IMG/VR virus record: IMGVR_UViG_3300005918_000027
Span: 1-56,052 of that record
Length of the DNA: 56,052 nt
Strand: one strand, 5' to 3'
Source: a virus
Part shown: one piece after another, positions 48,714-55,844 of the stretch
Layout of the letters: every line of letters begins with the position of its first letter
Position numbering within the stretch: the first letter of the stretch is position 1
Notes under the pieces: generated by a model
The model's database searches: none
Told to the model about the DNA's origin: nothing
The model's input: only the letters and a program-made list of their open reading frames with translations
Program-made: the position numbers and the translations under genes

Positions 48714-50531
48714 ATGAGCGGACTTATTTCCGATTACCAAGATAAATATATCATTTCCGAGTACTATACATTTAATGCTCCAACCCGTGAAATGATTATA
48801 GAGGCTGAAAAAAAATATCAGCCTATCGTGATGTCTGGAATTCTTCAGATAGCAGATACGTTAAATAAAAACGGTCGAATTTACCCATACGAAATTTTAA
48901 AGCGCGAGGCTGATAAGTACATGGAGCTCGTAAAGGAAAACGTGGCTGGTGGTGAACTTGACCATCCTGATTGCAACTCATTAGACACTAGCATTTTAAC
49001 CATTAACGGCTGGAAGAAGCTAATAGATATTGCAGAAGATGAGTTTATATATACTTTAAATCAGGAAACTAATAAAATTGAGGCTCATAAGATTGATAAA
49101 AAAATCTTAGAACCCTATAGTGGTAAGATGTATCACTTTAAGGGTAAAGGAATTGATTTGATGGTTACTCCAAATCATAGATTTATACTTGAGACATCTG
49201 ATGGGGTATCTTTTGAGAAGACAGCATCTGAGCTGTCTGAGTATAGAAGCGGAAAGTGGAGAATTCCTAAAAAAGGAAATTGGGATGGAATTAATTACGA
49301 TTCCTATATAATCCCTGGAATCGAAGAGTTTAAACCACACATAAGCAATGAGCTTAAGGATAAATATTCTCAAAACCTTGTTGTTAATGCAAAAGCGTGG
49401 TTTGCTTTTTTAGGTTTGTATCTAGCTGATGGAACTTCTGCTGGAGTGTGTGGGAGCAAAGCAAAACACAACCTCGTTAAAATTACACAGAAGAAGTCTG
49501 AGAATTTTGAGGCAATTAGAAAAATATTTGATGATTTAGGGATAGAGTATAACGAACGTGTTTATAGAGATGGGAAAATAGATTTTCAAATTTACGATGC
49601 ACGACTTAAGCAATATCTATTTCCTTTAGGGAATAGTTCTGAAAAATACATTCCAGAAGATATAAAAGCAGCTAATTCAGAATTGCTGACTATTCTTTTT
49701 GAAAATTTTCACATGGGAGATGGAACATCTAAAACATCTTATCATAAAGACAAAGGATATGTGTGTAAAAAGATTTTTTCTACTTCAGAAAAGATGATTA
49801 AAGACTTTAGTGAGGTGCTGTTAAAAATAGGGCTCCACGGAAATATAACTCAAGAACAACCTGTAGATAGATATATAAATGATGTAGTCGTTCTTGAAAA
49901 AGAAGTGGTGATGTCAGATGGGGCTGTAGAGATGGTTAAAGAAGAAATTTTAAAACCAAGATTGATTGAGGCTAAAAATAGTAAAACTAAATTCATCCTT
50001 AATGTTAGCACTACAGATTTTATTTACATGGATGAGAGATTTTTAAAAATCTCTCAAATCCAAAACCCGTTTGATAAAGTAGCTTGTGTCAGAGTTAAAA
50101 ACGGAAATTTCTTTGTAATGCGTAATGGTAAATCCCATTGGACTGGAAACTCCGCAGTTGTATCTCTCGCTAATGTTTCACACCGTGTTGTTGAGATGTG
50201 GTGGGAAGGAAAAGAATTATGGGGCCGAGTGCAAATTGCTGAAACAGATGCAGGCAACACGTTGAAGGGTCTTCTAAAAACTGGATTCAAATTAGGAATT
50301 TCTTCTCGTGGAGTAGGAAGTGTTAAGTCTCAGGGTGGACAAGACATTGTGCAAGATGATTTTGAACTAATCGCTTTTGATTATGTATCAAACCCATCAA
50401 CCCCAGGGGCTTACCTTTTTAAAGAAGGTTATATGAGACCACTTAAAGGGGTTAAAGAAAAAGCTAAATCAATAGGAGAGTTTAACCGTTTACAACTTAT
50501 TTCTCAGAAATCTTTCTGGCAATCAGCGTAA
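48714..50531 (+). CDS. 21: prohead core protease, gp21-like, interrupted by an intein
   Basis: Of 605 residues, 1-86 and 480-605 are the protease and 87-479 an intein, leaving 212 residues, the size of T4 gp21. The N-extein ends GGELDHPD (catalytic His); the C-extein starts SAVVSLANVSHRVVEMWW and holds LGISSRGVGSV with the catalytic Ser. gp21 cuts scaffold and capsid proteins at (I/L)xE sites inside the prohead. The intein sits two residues after the catalytic His, so splicing is needed for an active enzyme. Followed by gp22 and gp23 as in T4. Confidence 0.9.
   Translation: MSGLISDYQDKYIISEYYTFNAPTREMIIEAEKKYQPIVMSGILQIADTLNKNGRIYPYEILKREADKYMELVKENVAGGELDHPDCNSLDTSILTINGWKKLIDIAEDEFIYTLNQETNKIEAHKIDKKILEPYSGKMYHFKGKGIDLMVTPNHRFILETSDGVSFEKTASELSEYRSGKWRIPKKGNWDGINYDSYIIPGIEEFKPHISNELKDKYSQNLVVNAKAWFAFLGLYLADGTSAGVCGSKAKHNLVKITQKKSENFEAIRKIFDDLGIEYNERVYRDGKIDFQIYDARLKQYLFPLGNSSEKYIPEDIKAANSELLTILFENFHMGDGTSKTSYHKDKGYVCKKIFSTSEKMIKDFSEVLLKIGLHGNITQEQPVDRYINDVVVLEKEVVMSDGAVEMVKEEILKPRLIEAKNSKTKFILNVSTTDFIYMDERFLKISQIQNPFDKVACVRVKNGNFFVMRNGKSHWTGNSAVVSLANVSHRVVEMWWEGKELWGRVQIAETDAGNTLKGLLKTGFKLGISSRGVGSVKSQGGQDIVQDDFELIAFDYVSNPSTPGAYLFKEGYMRPLKGVKEKAKSIGEFNRLQLISQKSFWQSA
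48972..50150 (+). mobile_element. gp21 intein with LAGLIDADG-type endonuclease
   Basis: The intein spans residues 87-479 (393 residues). It starts Cys (CNSLDTSILTINGWKKLIDI), has the block B-like VTPNHRFIL, and ends HWTGN before a +1 Ser, so the penultimate residue is Gly instead of His. Endonuclease motifs are FLGLYLADGTSAG and ENFHMGDGTSK, both with Asp. It is a class 1-type intein, unlike the one in PhoH. Confidence 0.8.
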
Positions 50532-50546
50532 AACACGTTTTCTGAA

Positions 50547-50554
50547 TTATTTAT
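50547..50554 (+). promoter_or_regulatory. late-promoter-like octamer before gp22
   Basis: TTATTTAT lies 21 nt before the gp22 ATG at 50576. Confidence 0.5.
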
Positions 50555-50575
50555 TCACAAGCAACCAAATTAACG

Positions 50576-51961
50576 ATGCCACAAAACGAGCAAACATCAT
50601 TAGAAAAAGCATTCTTGGACTTCAAATCTTTGAAGGACACAGCTAAGGCTGAACTCATGAACCAACTCGAAGAAAAAGTAGAAGAACGAATTCTTTCGCT
50701 TATGAACGAGGAGATTCAAGAGGACGTTCCTCTAGAGGACAAAGAAATAGTAAGTGAAGGTGTAACCGTAACAATAAATGTCGATGGCGATGACGTATCA
50801 GTAGATGCGGGAAGCGACGAAGATTTGGAAACAGTAACAGCACCAGAAGAAGACGCAGATGAGATGTTTGAAATCTCAGATGACGCCGAATCATATCAAA
50901 TTAAAAACGAAATGAATTACCTCGACGAACAAGAGCCATTGGCACCAGAAATGGGGGCGGCTCCTGAGGCGGCACCAGCACCAGCACCAGCACCAGCACC
51001 AGAAGCTGTGCCAGAGCCAGAAATGGGAGAAGGGCAGCCAGAAGACCAAATCATTAGCGGAATAAAAGCTTTGATTGCTCAAAGCGGAGGAGAGTTAGGG
51101 GCGGACCCAGCAGCGGGTGGAGAAATCGACATCGTAGACGATGCGCCAGAGGCAGCAATGGCTCCTCCAGTGGCAGAAGAGTTTGACATGGAAGAGATTT
51201 TCGAAATCATTGATGAAATGGATGCCGAAGATGATGAATATCTAGGTATGGATGGAAGATTTGGTGCGAAAGACAGAGTTGGTCCGAATGACGATGATAT
51301 CACAATGGACGATATCATGGAGGACGAAGACGAGTTATATGAAATCGCTCTTGATTTAGATGAAGAGGAAGATGAACTCGACGAAGTGAAGATGATGGGA
51401 CACAGCCATTCAGTGCAAAGAAGTACTGGCACAAGTGCAGGTCCTGAGGTTGCTGTTAAAAACAGAAGCCGCAAAGCCGCAGTAAAAGAATCTACTTCCC
51501 AAAAGGGAAACAAGAATACAGCTCATAATGAGGCGAATATCGCTGAGCTTAATAAGGAAAACGAGAGTTTAAAAGCAAAAGTCAACGAGCAGAAAGGTGA
51601 AATTAAGAAATTCCATCAGTCGTTTGTTGAACTCAGAAGTCAATTCAACGAGATGCAGACTTTTAACGCCAAACTTGCTTACGCTAACAAATTGTTTGCA
51701 AATGGTGGATTCTCCGAGAAAGAGAAACTTCAAATCGCAGAGTCTTTTGATAAAGCAGCTAACGCTGATGATGCAAAGAAGCTGTACAACAGTATTATTT
51801 CTGAAAACAAACTAACTGTAAAAGACATCAAGTCTGAGATTTCAGCAACTCCTTCGAGAGCTGCGAGACCGCAGAACCAGTCTGAGCATGTAGTTCTTCA
51901 TGAAAGTGCTGAGATGAAGAGGATGAAAAAACTCGCAGGAATCAGTCGTCGCGAATCATAA
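50576..51961 (+). CDS. 22: prohead core scaffold protein, gp22-like
   Basis: A 461-residue, very acidic protein with a Pro/Ala repeat tract (APAPAPAPAPEA near residue 140), long acidic regions (EIIDEMDAEDDEYLGMDG) and a coiled-coil C-terminal third. It lies between gp21 and gp23 as in T4. The tail AEMKRMKKLAGI resembles the tail of the 35967 protein. Scaffolds of this group fill the prohead and are cut up by gp21. Confidence 0.78.
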   Translation: MPQNEQTSLEKAFLDFKSLKDTAKAELMNQLEEKVEERILSLMNEEIQEDVPLEDKEIVSEGVTVTINVDGDDVSVDAGSDEDLETVTAPEEDADEMFEISDDAESYQIKNEMNYLDEQEPLAPEMGAAPEAAPAPAPAPAPEAVPEPEMGEGQPEDQIISGIKALIAQSGGELGADPAAGGEIDIVDDAPEAAMAPPVAEEFDMEEIFEIIDEMDAEDDEYLGMDGRFGAKDRVGPNDDDITMDDIMEDEDELYEIALDLDEEEDELDEVKMMGHSHSVQRSTGTSAGPEVAVKNRSRKAAVKESTSQKGNKNTAHNEANIAELNKENESLKAKVNEQKGEIKKFHQSFVELRSQFNEMQTFNAKLAYANKLFANGGFSEKEKLQIAESFDKAANADDAKKLYNSIISENKLTVKDIKSEISATPSRAARPQNQSEHVVLHESAEMKRMKKLAGISRRES

Positions 51962-52009
51962 TTGACTGACGAATTAACTAATTAATAATAAACACAAAAA
52001 CACAACACA

Positions 52010-53656
52010 ATGAGCGAATTGCTAAGAAGTGGTAAGGTTGGAATGACAACATTCAAGAACCTTGCTGAACAACGCACAGCTATCGTGAAGAACTGGGATG
52101 ACTCAGGTCTATTGGAAGGTTTGCGTGGTACACAGAAATCGAACGTAGCACAGCTTCTTGAGAATCAAGCACAGGCGATGCTTAACGAGGTAACACTCGA
52201 TGCATCAGCTGGTCGTTTCGACACAGTTGCTTTCCCTATCGTAAGAAGGGTATTCTCTCGACTACTTGCTAATGAGCTTGTATCTGTACAACCACTCGCA
52301 CTTCCATCTGGACTACTGTTCTACATGGATGCTAGAGTTTCCTTTAACAATAGTGACAATACATTTAACAATGAAATCGGTAGAACTGCCGAAGTTGCTG
52401 GAGCATCTAAAACTGCACCAAAAAACACAGCCAACCAAAACGTAGGGCCTAATTTTGCTGACACTACTGCATACGAACGTTTTTACAACAATCACGGGTT
52501 TGACCTTTCCTTTGGAACGGGTGAAACTGTTACAGGTACGTTTCAAATAATTTCAGGTAGTTCGTTTGTAGGTGGTCTTTCTAATATAACGTTTGCATTG
52601 GACACTGGATTCGACGTGTCGAAGCAGCAATCGTCTGCAACATTACGTTATTCATCTACTACGGAAATCTATTACTCTGCTGGTTCTTCGAACACGCTTG
52701 TAGTAGCAGCTGGTGGCTCAGTACCATTCTTTAGCCAAATTCAAACTTGGACAGAAGACCAGTACGCTGGAAACAATGCTGATGTGGTCCTTGACCTTCG
52801 TCCAGCAGGTGTTTACGGTTCTGACTTCGCAGTTGCCAACTTGAACTCAGGTGGAACTGAATTCGGCGCAGCCGTGAGGTTCACCATCACTCCAGCTTAC
52901 GAAATCTTCAACGACCTAGAGGCGAAAAGTGAGATGGCTGAAATCACAATCCGTTTCTCTTCTGTTACAGTTAACACTGTTACTAGAAAGTTGAGAGCAC
53001 ACTGGACTCCTGAGCTTGCTCAAGACCTTGAGGCTTACCACTCAATTGATGCAGAAGCTGAGCTTACAGCTCTTCTTTCTGAGCACGTTGCAGCGGAAAT
53101 CGACAGAGAAATCATTATCGACCTTATTAACGGTGCGCCGTTTAAAGCTCGTTGGGATTACAACGGATTGGCTAACAACGCCAACTTCTTTGGAACACAA
53201 AAAGATTGGAATCAAACTCTCATCACTCGTGTAAATGAGCTATCAGCTCAAATTCACAAGGCGACATTGAGAGGTGGTGCTAACTGGATTGTATGTTCTG
53301 CAGAGGCAGGTGCTATTTTCGATGACCTCGAATACTTCCACGTTGACGGTTCTGCTTCACCAGAAGCTGAAAAGTACAACTTGGGTGTTGAGAAAATCGG
53401 TAACTTGGCTAACAGATATGTTGTCTACAAAGACCCATATTTGCCAGCACAAATCGTTCTTCTAGGACACAAGGGTAACACCTTCTTGGAAGCAGGTTAT
53501 ATCTACGCGCCGTACATCCCTCTTCAATTGACGCAAACAATTTATGACCCGAACGACTTTACACCTCGTAAAGGTATCATGACTCGTTACGCCAAGAAGA
53601 TGGTTAACAACCGTTTCTACGGAGTCGTATACGTTGACAATATCAACACTTACTAA
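52010..53656 (+). CDS. 23: major capsid protein, gp23-like
   Basis: The 548-residue protein has the T4-like capsid N-terminus: LLEGLRGTQKSNVAQLLENQ at residues ~35-54, then FPIVRRVFSRLLANELVSVQ, where the HK97-type fold begins. The C-terminus (YIYAPYIPLQLTQTIYDPND; RKGIMTRYAKKMVNNRFYG) matches the gp23 P-domain end. The LLE segment is a candidate gp21 cleavage site that would remove the first ~52 residues. A terminator follows at 53695. Confidence 0.93.
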   Translation: MSELLRSGKVGMTTFKNLAEQRTAIVKNWDDSGLLEGLRGTQKSNVAQLLENQAQAMLNEVTLDASAGRFDTVAFPIVRRVFSRLLANELVSVQPLALPSGLLFYMDARVSFNNSDNTFNNEIGRTAEVAGASKTAPKNTANQNVGPNFADTTAYERFYNNHGFDLSFGTGETVTGTFQIISGSSFVGGLSNITFALDTGFDVSKQQSSATLRYSSTTEIYYSAGSSNTLVVAAGGSVPFFSQIQTWTEDQYAGNNADVVLDLRPAGVYGSDFAVANLNSGGTEFGAAVRFTITPAYEIFNDLEAKSEMAEITIRFSSVTVNTVTRKLRAHWTPELAQDLEAYHSIDAEAELTALLSEHVAAEIDREIIIDLINGAPFKARWDYNGLANNANFFGTQKDWNQTLITRVNELSAQIHKATLRGGANWIVCSAEAGAIFDDLEYFHVDGSASPEAEKYNLGVEKIGNLANRYVVYKDPYLPAQIVLLGHKGNTFLEAGYIYAPYIPLQLTQTIYDPNDFTPRKGIMTRYAKKMVNNRFYGVVYVDNINTY

Positions 53657-53694
53657 TCTGCAAAGATTGGTTGGTTTGACCAACAATACCATAA

Positions 53695-53728
53695 AGAAGG
53701 GTTCCCAAAAGGGAGCCCTTTTTTTTGC
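53695..53728 (+). terminator. rho-independent terminator after gp23
   Basis: AAGGGTTCCC pairs with GGGAGCCCTT (one G-U pair) around an AAAA loop, followed by eight T. It ends the head transcript and abuts the convergent 53729 gene. Confidence 0.8.
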
Positions 53729-54130
53729 TTAAGCCTGTTCGTAATATCCTTCGATTTGTCTTTTTGCTCCTGCTCCAGCTGTGAAGTCATGCGTGTCTTG
53801 GAATACTCCGTCAACACATGCAACCAAATGGTCTGTTGCCAAGGCTGCAATTGTTCTTTTTGGCATTAATTCATTCTGTGGTGGCACTGGACGACGCATA
53901 TTTGTCCATTTCCATCCATGCTCAGCCATATACTTATCGAGTACGTGGAACTGAACTCCACTACCCTCATGCTTGGGGTCATCATCCAAGCTTAGTTTAA
54001 GCAGAACATCATGAACTTTTTGGTATGGCTCCTTAGTAACAATAGCTACAGCTCGATAAACACAAGCTCCATCTGTGGGTTCGAAGCCAGCCTCGACTCG
54101 ACCTCCATCATTTTGATTCCATTTCATCAT
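53729..54130 (-). CDS. putative papain-like cysteine protease fold protein
   Basis: A 133-residue protein. It begins MKWNQNDGGRVEAGFEPTDG followed by ACVYRAVAIVTKEPYQKVHD, then GWKWTNM, HLVACVDGVFQDTHDF and a Tyr-rich end. Small proteins with this Cys...His...Asp order (C in ACVYRA, H in HLVA, H-D in DTHD) look like minimal papain-like or C39-like folds found in phages and bacteria. The catalytic role is a guess from the residue order. It lies between gp23 and the tandem array and is separated from the array by about 75 bases. Confidence 0.4.
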   Translation of the reverse strand: MMKWNQNDGGRVEAGFEPTDGACVYRAVAIVTKEPYQKVHDVLLKLSLDDDPKHEGSGVQFHVLDKYMAEHGWKWTNMRRPVPPQNELMPKRTIAALATDHLVACVDGVFQDTHDFTAGAGAKRQIEGYYEQA

Positions 54131-54203
54131 AAACTAGTATTTAGATATGTAACGGGTTGTTTTTAATAGCATAACCAATATACGCAATAAACCAGAAAAA
54201 GTT

Positions 54204-54269
54204 TCAAGTTACATCTTGTTGTGTTGTCGTTTTTAGTCTCATATCAATTTTTGTTGTCTTTAGTCTCAT
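54204..54269 (-). pseudogene. truncated last copy of the tandem family
   Basis: An ATG at 54269 overlaps the stop of the 54266 gene (ATGA). The frame gives only MRLKTTKIDMRLKTTTQQDV and ends at TGA. It is the family's N-terminal pentapeptide MRLKT duplicated and then broken. It marks the downstream edge of the array. Confidence 0.6.
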
Positions 54270-54529
54270 GCCAATATAAGTCTTATTGTAGTCCAATCCC
54301 ATTCAATCCAGGGGACAGGCCTAGCGGTCCCCTTGTGGATTTCAACGAACCAATCCCCAGGGAATCCATCAGGAAACCACACTTCATAAACCTCACCTGG
54401 CCTGTTTTGAAGACGCAACGCTACCAAATATGGGTACCGCTTCGTGGGTTCAAACCCACCACGAATCAATGCGTCTTTGCATGCATCACTTGCATTACAT
54501 GCATCTGTTTGTGCTGTTTTCAGTCTCAT
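54266..54529 (-). CDS. tandem-family protein, copy 6 (last complete)
   Basis: 87 residues, starting MRLKTAQTDACNASDACKDA, with GDWFVEIHKG and WDWTTIRL near the end. It overlaps the remnant downstream and copy 5 upstream by ATGA. The function is unknown. Confidence 0.75.
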   Translation of the reverse strand: MRLKTAQTDACNASDACKDALIRGGFEPTKRYPYLVALRLQNRPGEVYEVWFPDGFPGDWFVEIHKGTARPVPWIEWDWTTIRLILA

Positions 54530-54786
54530 ACCAAACTAAATATTATTGTATTGGTCCAATCCCAAGAAACAAAGCTGATGGTTTTGGGGCCAACAACGGT
54601 CCCTTTGTCGATTCGAACGAATCTATCCCCAAGGTATCCATAAGAATGGAAGTGCGCTCCATAAACCACTTCACCTGGCTTATTTTGAAGCCGCAACTGC
54701 CACGGGCTGATAGTTTTAAACCCACCACGAATCAATTGTTCTTTGCATGCCTCTGTTGATGTCGTTTTTGCCGTTTTCAGTCTCAT
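54526..54786 (-). CDS. tandem-family protein, copy 5
   Basis: 86 residues, starting MRLKTAKTTSTEACKEQLIR. It departs most from the others in the middle (AHFHSYGYLGDRFVRIDKG instead of VWFP...GDWFVRI), so it is the most diverged complete copy. It overlaps its neighbours by ATGA. Confidence 0.75.
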   Translation of the reverse strand: MRLKTAKTTSTEACKEQLIRGGFKTISPWQLRLQNKPGEVVYGAHFHSYGYLGDRFVRIDKGTVVGPKTISFVSWDWTNTIIFSLV

Positions 54787-55046
54787 ACAAATATAAGTGT
54801 TATAGGATTAGAAGAATCCCATTCAATAAAGCCACGATGGTCTTTAGAGGCAAGCGTAACTAAAGACCCTTTATGGATTCGAACGAACCAATCACTGCGG
54901 TATCCATCAGGAGAGAGCCACACTTCATAAGCCTCACCTGACTTTTTTTCACCAAGCCACAACCGCCAGAGGTGCCTTATCGAGGCTTCGAACCCACCAC
55001 GAATCAATGTTTTTTGGCATGCATCTGTTGCTGTTTTTAGTCTCAT
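54783..55046 (-). CDS. tandem-family protein, copy 4
   Basis: 87 residues from the ATG at 55046 (a frame to 55082 would start inside copy 3). It reads MRLKTATDACQKTLIRGGFE, then SDWFVRIHKG and IEWDSSNPITLI. It overlaps both neighbours by ATGA. Confidence 0.75.
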   Translation of the reverse strand: MRLKTATDACQKTLIRGGFEASIRHLWRLWLGEKKSGEAYEVWLSPDGYRSDWFVRIHKGSLVTLASKDHRGFIEWDSSNPITLIFV

Positions 55047-55309
55047 ACCAATATAAGTGTTATTACATTGGTCCAATCCCAATCAACCCAACCATCGCTG
55101 ATTTTGGGGCCAGCAACGGTTTCTTTGCGGATTCGAACGAACCAATCCCTTCGGTCTCCATCGTGAGGAAACCACACTTGATAAATCACTGGACCTGGCT
55201 TTTCTCCACCAAGTTGCAAAACCAAACACTGTGGGTTGTTCGCGTCTTCGAACCCGCCACGAAGCAATGTCTCTTGGCATGCGTTTGCTGTTGTCGTTTT
55301 CAGTCTCAT
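55043..55309 (-). CDS. tandem-family protein, copy 3
   Basis: 88 residues, MRLKTTTANACQETLLRGGF at the start, QVWFPHDGDRRDWFVRIRK in the middle and VDWDWTNVITLI at the end. A good consensus copy. Confidence 0.75.
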   Translation of the reverse strand: MRLKTTTANACQETLLRGGFEDANNPQCLVLQLGGEKPGPVIYQVWFPHDGDRRDWFVRIRKETVAGPKISDGWVDWDWTNVITLILV

Positions 55310-55584
55310 ATCAATTTAAGCCTTATTTCACTGGTCCAATCCCAATCAACCGAACTGTTGGAGGCAGGCCCAATGGTCCCTTTGTGGATTCGAAAAAATA
55401 AATACCAACGGTATCCATCGCGAGGGAACCACACATCATAAGCCTCACCTGGCTTGTCTCCTCCAAGACGCAACTCAAAAGCCCGCGAGCTGTACGTCGT
55501 GTCTTCGAACCCACCACGAATCAATGCCTCTTGGCATGCATCGCTTGCATCGCATGCATCTTTTGTTGTCGTTTTCAGTTTCAT
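55306..55584 (-). CDS. tandem-family protein, copy 2
   Basis: 92 residues, the longest copy. It starts MKLKTTTKDACDASDACQEA, with an expanded DAC repeat in the first helix, and has DVWFPRDGYRWYLFFRIHK in place of GDWFVRI. It overlaps its neighbours by ATGA. Confidence 0.75.
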   Translation of the reverse strand: MKLKTTTKDACDASDACQEALIRGGFEDTTYSSRAFELRLGGDKPGEAYDVWFPRDGYRWYLFFRIHKGTIGPASNSSVDWDWTSEIRLKLI

Positions 55585-55844
55585 ACCAATCTAAGTATTA
55601 TTTTGTTGGTCCAATCAACCCAACTGATGGTTTTGGAGCCTCCAACGGTCCCTTTGTCGATTCGAACGAACCAATCTCCACGGTATCCATCACGAGGAAA
55701 CCACACATCATAAACCTCACCTGACTTGTCTCCACTAAGACGCATCCAAACGCCCCGCGCGTTGGTTACCCTTACTTCGAACCCACGACGAAGCAATGCC
55801 TCTTTGCATGCGTCGCTTGCATCTTTTGTTGTTTTTAGTCTCAT
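55581..55844 (-). CDS. tandem-family protein, copy 1
   Basis: 87 residues, starting MRLKTTKDASDACKEALLRR, with DVWFPRDGYRGDWFVRIDKG and WVDWTNKIILRL. A 62-base stretch (55725-55786) is identical to one in the next copy upstream, so part of this unit was recently copied or converted. Confidence 0.75.
   Translation of the reverse strand: MRLKTTKDASDACKEALLRRGFEVRVTNARGVWMRLSGDKSGEVYDVWFPRDGYRGDWFVRIDKGTVGGSKTISWVDWTNKIILRLV
55725..55786 (-). repeat. 62-base exact repeat, first occurrence
   Basis: Bases 55725-55786 are identical to 55991-56052. In protein terms the repeat covers FEVRVTNARGVWMRLSGDK in two adjacent family members that differ elsewhere. Confidence 0.85.

Noticed and set aside
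50940-51012. CRISPR-like or microsatellite repeat in gp22
   Set aside because: It is a Pro/Ala-coding tandem tract inside the gp22 frame, not an array with spacers.
54221-55724. Plus-strand open frames across the tandem array
   Set aside because: They are shadows. The minus-strand frames share a conserved protein and ATGA coupling, whereas the plus-strand frames vary in length and start.
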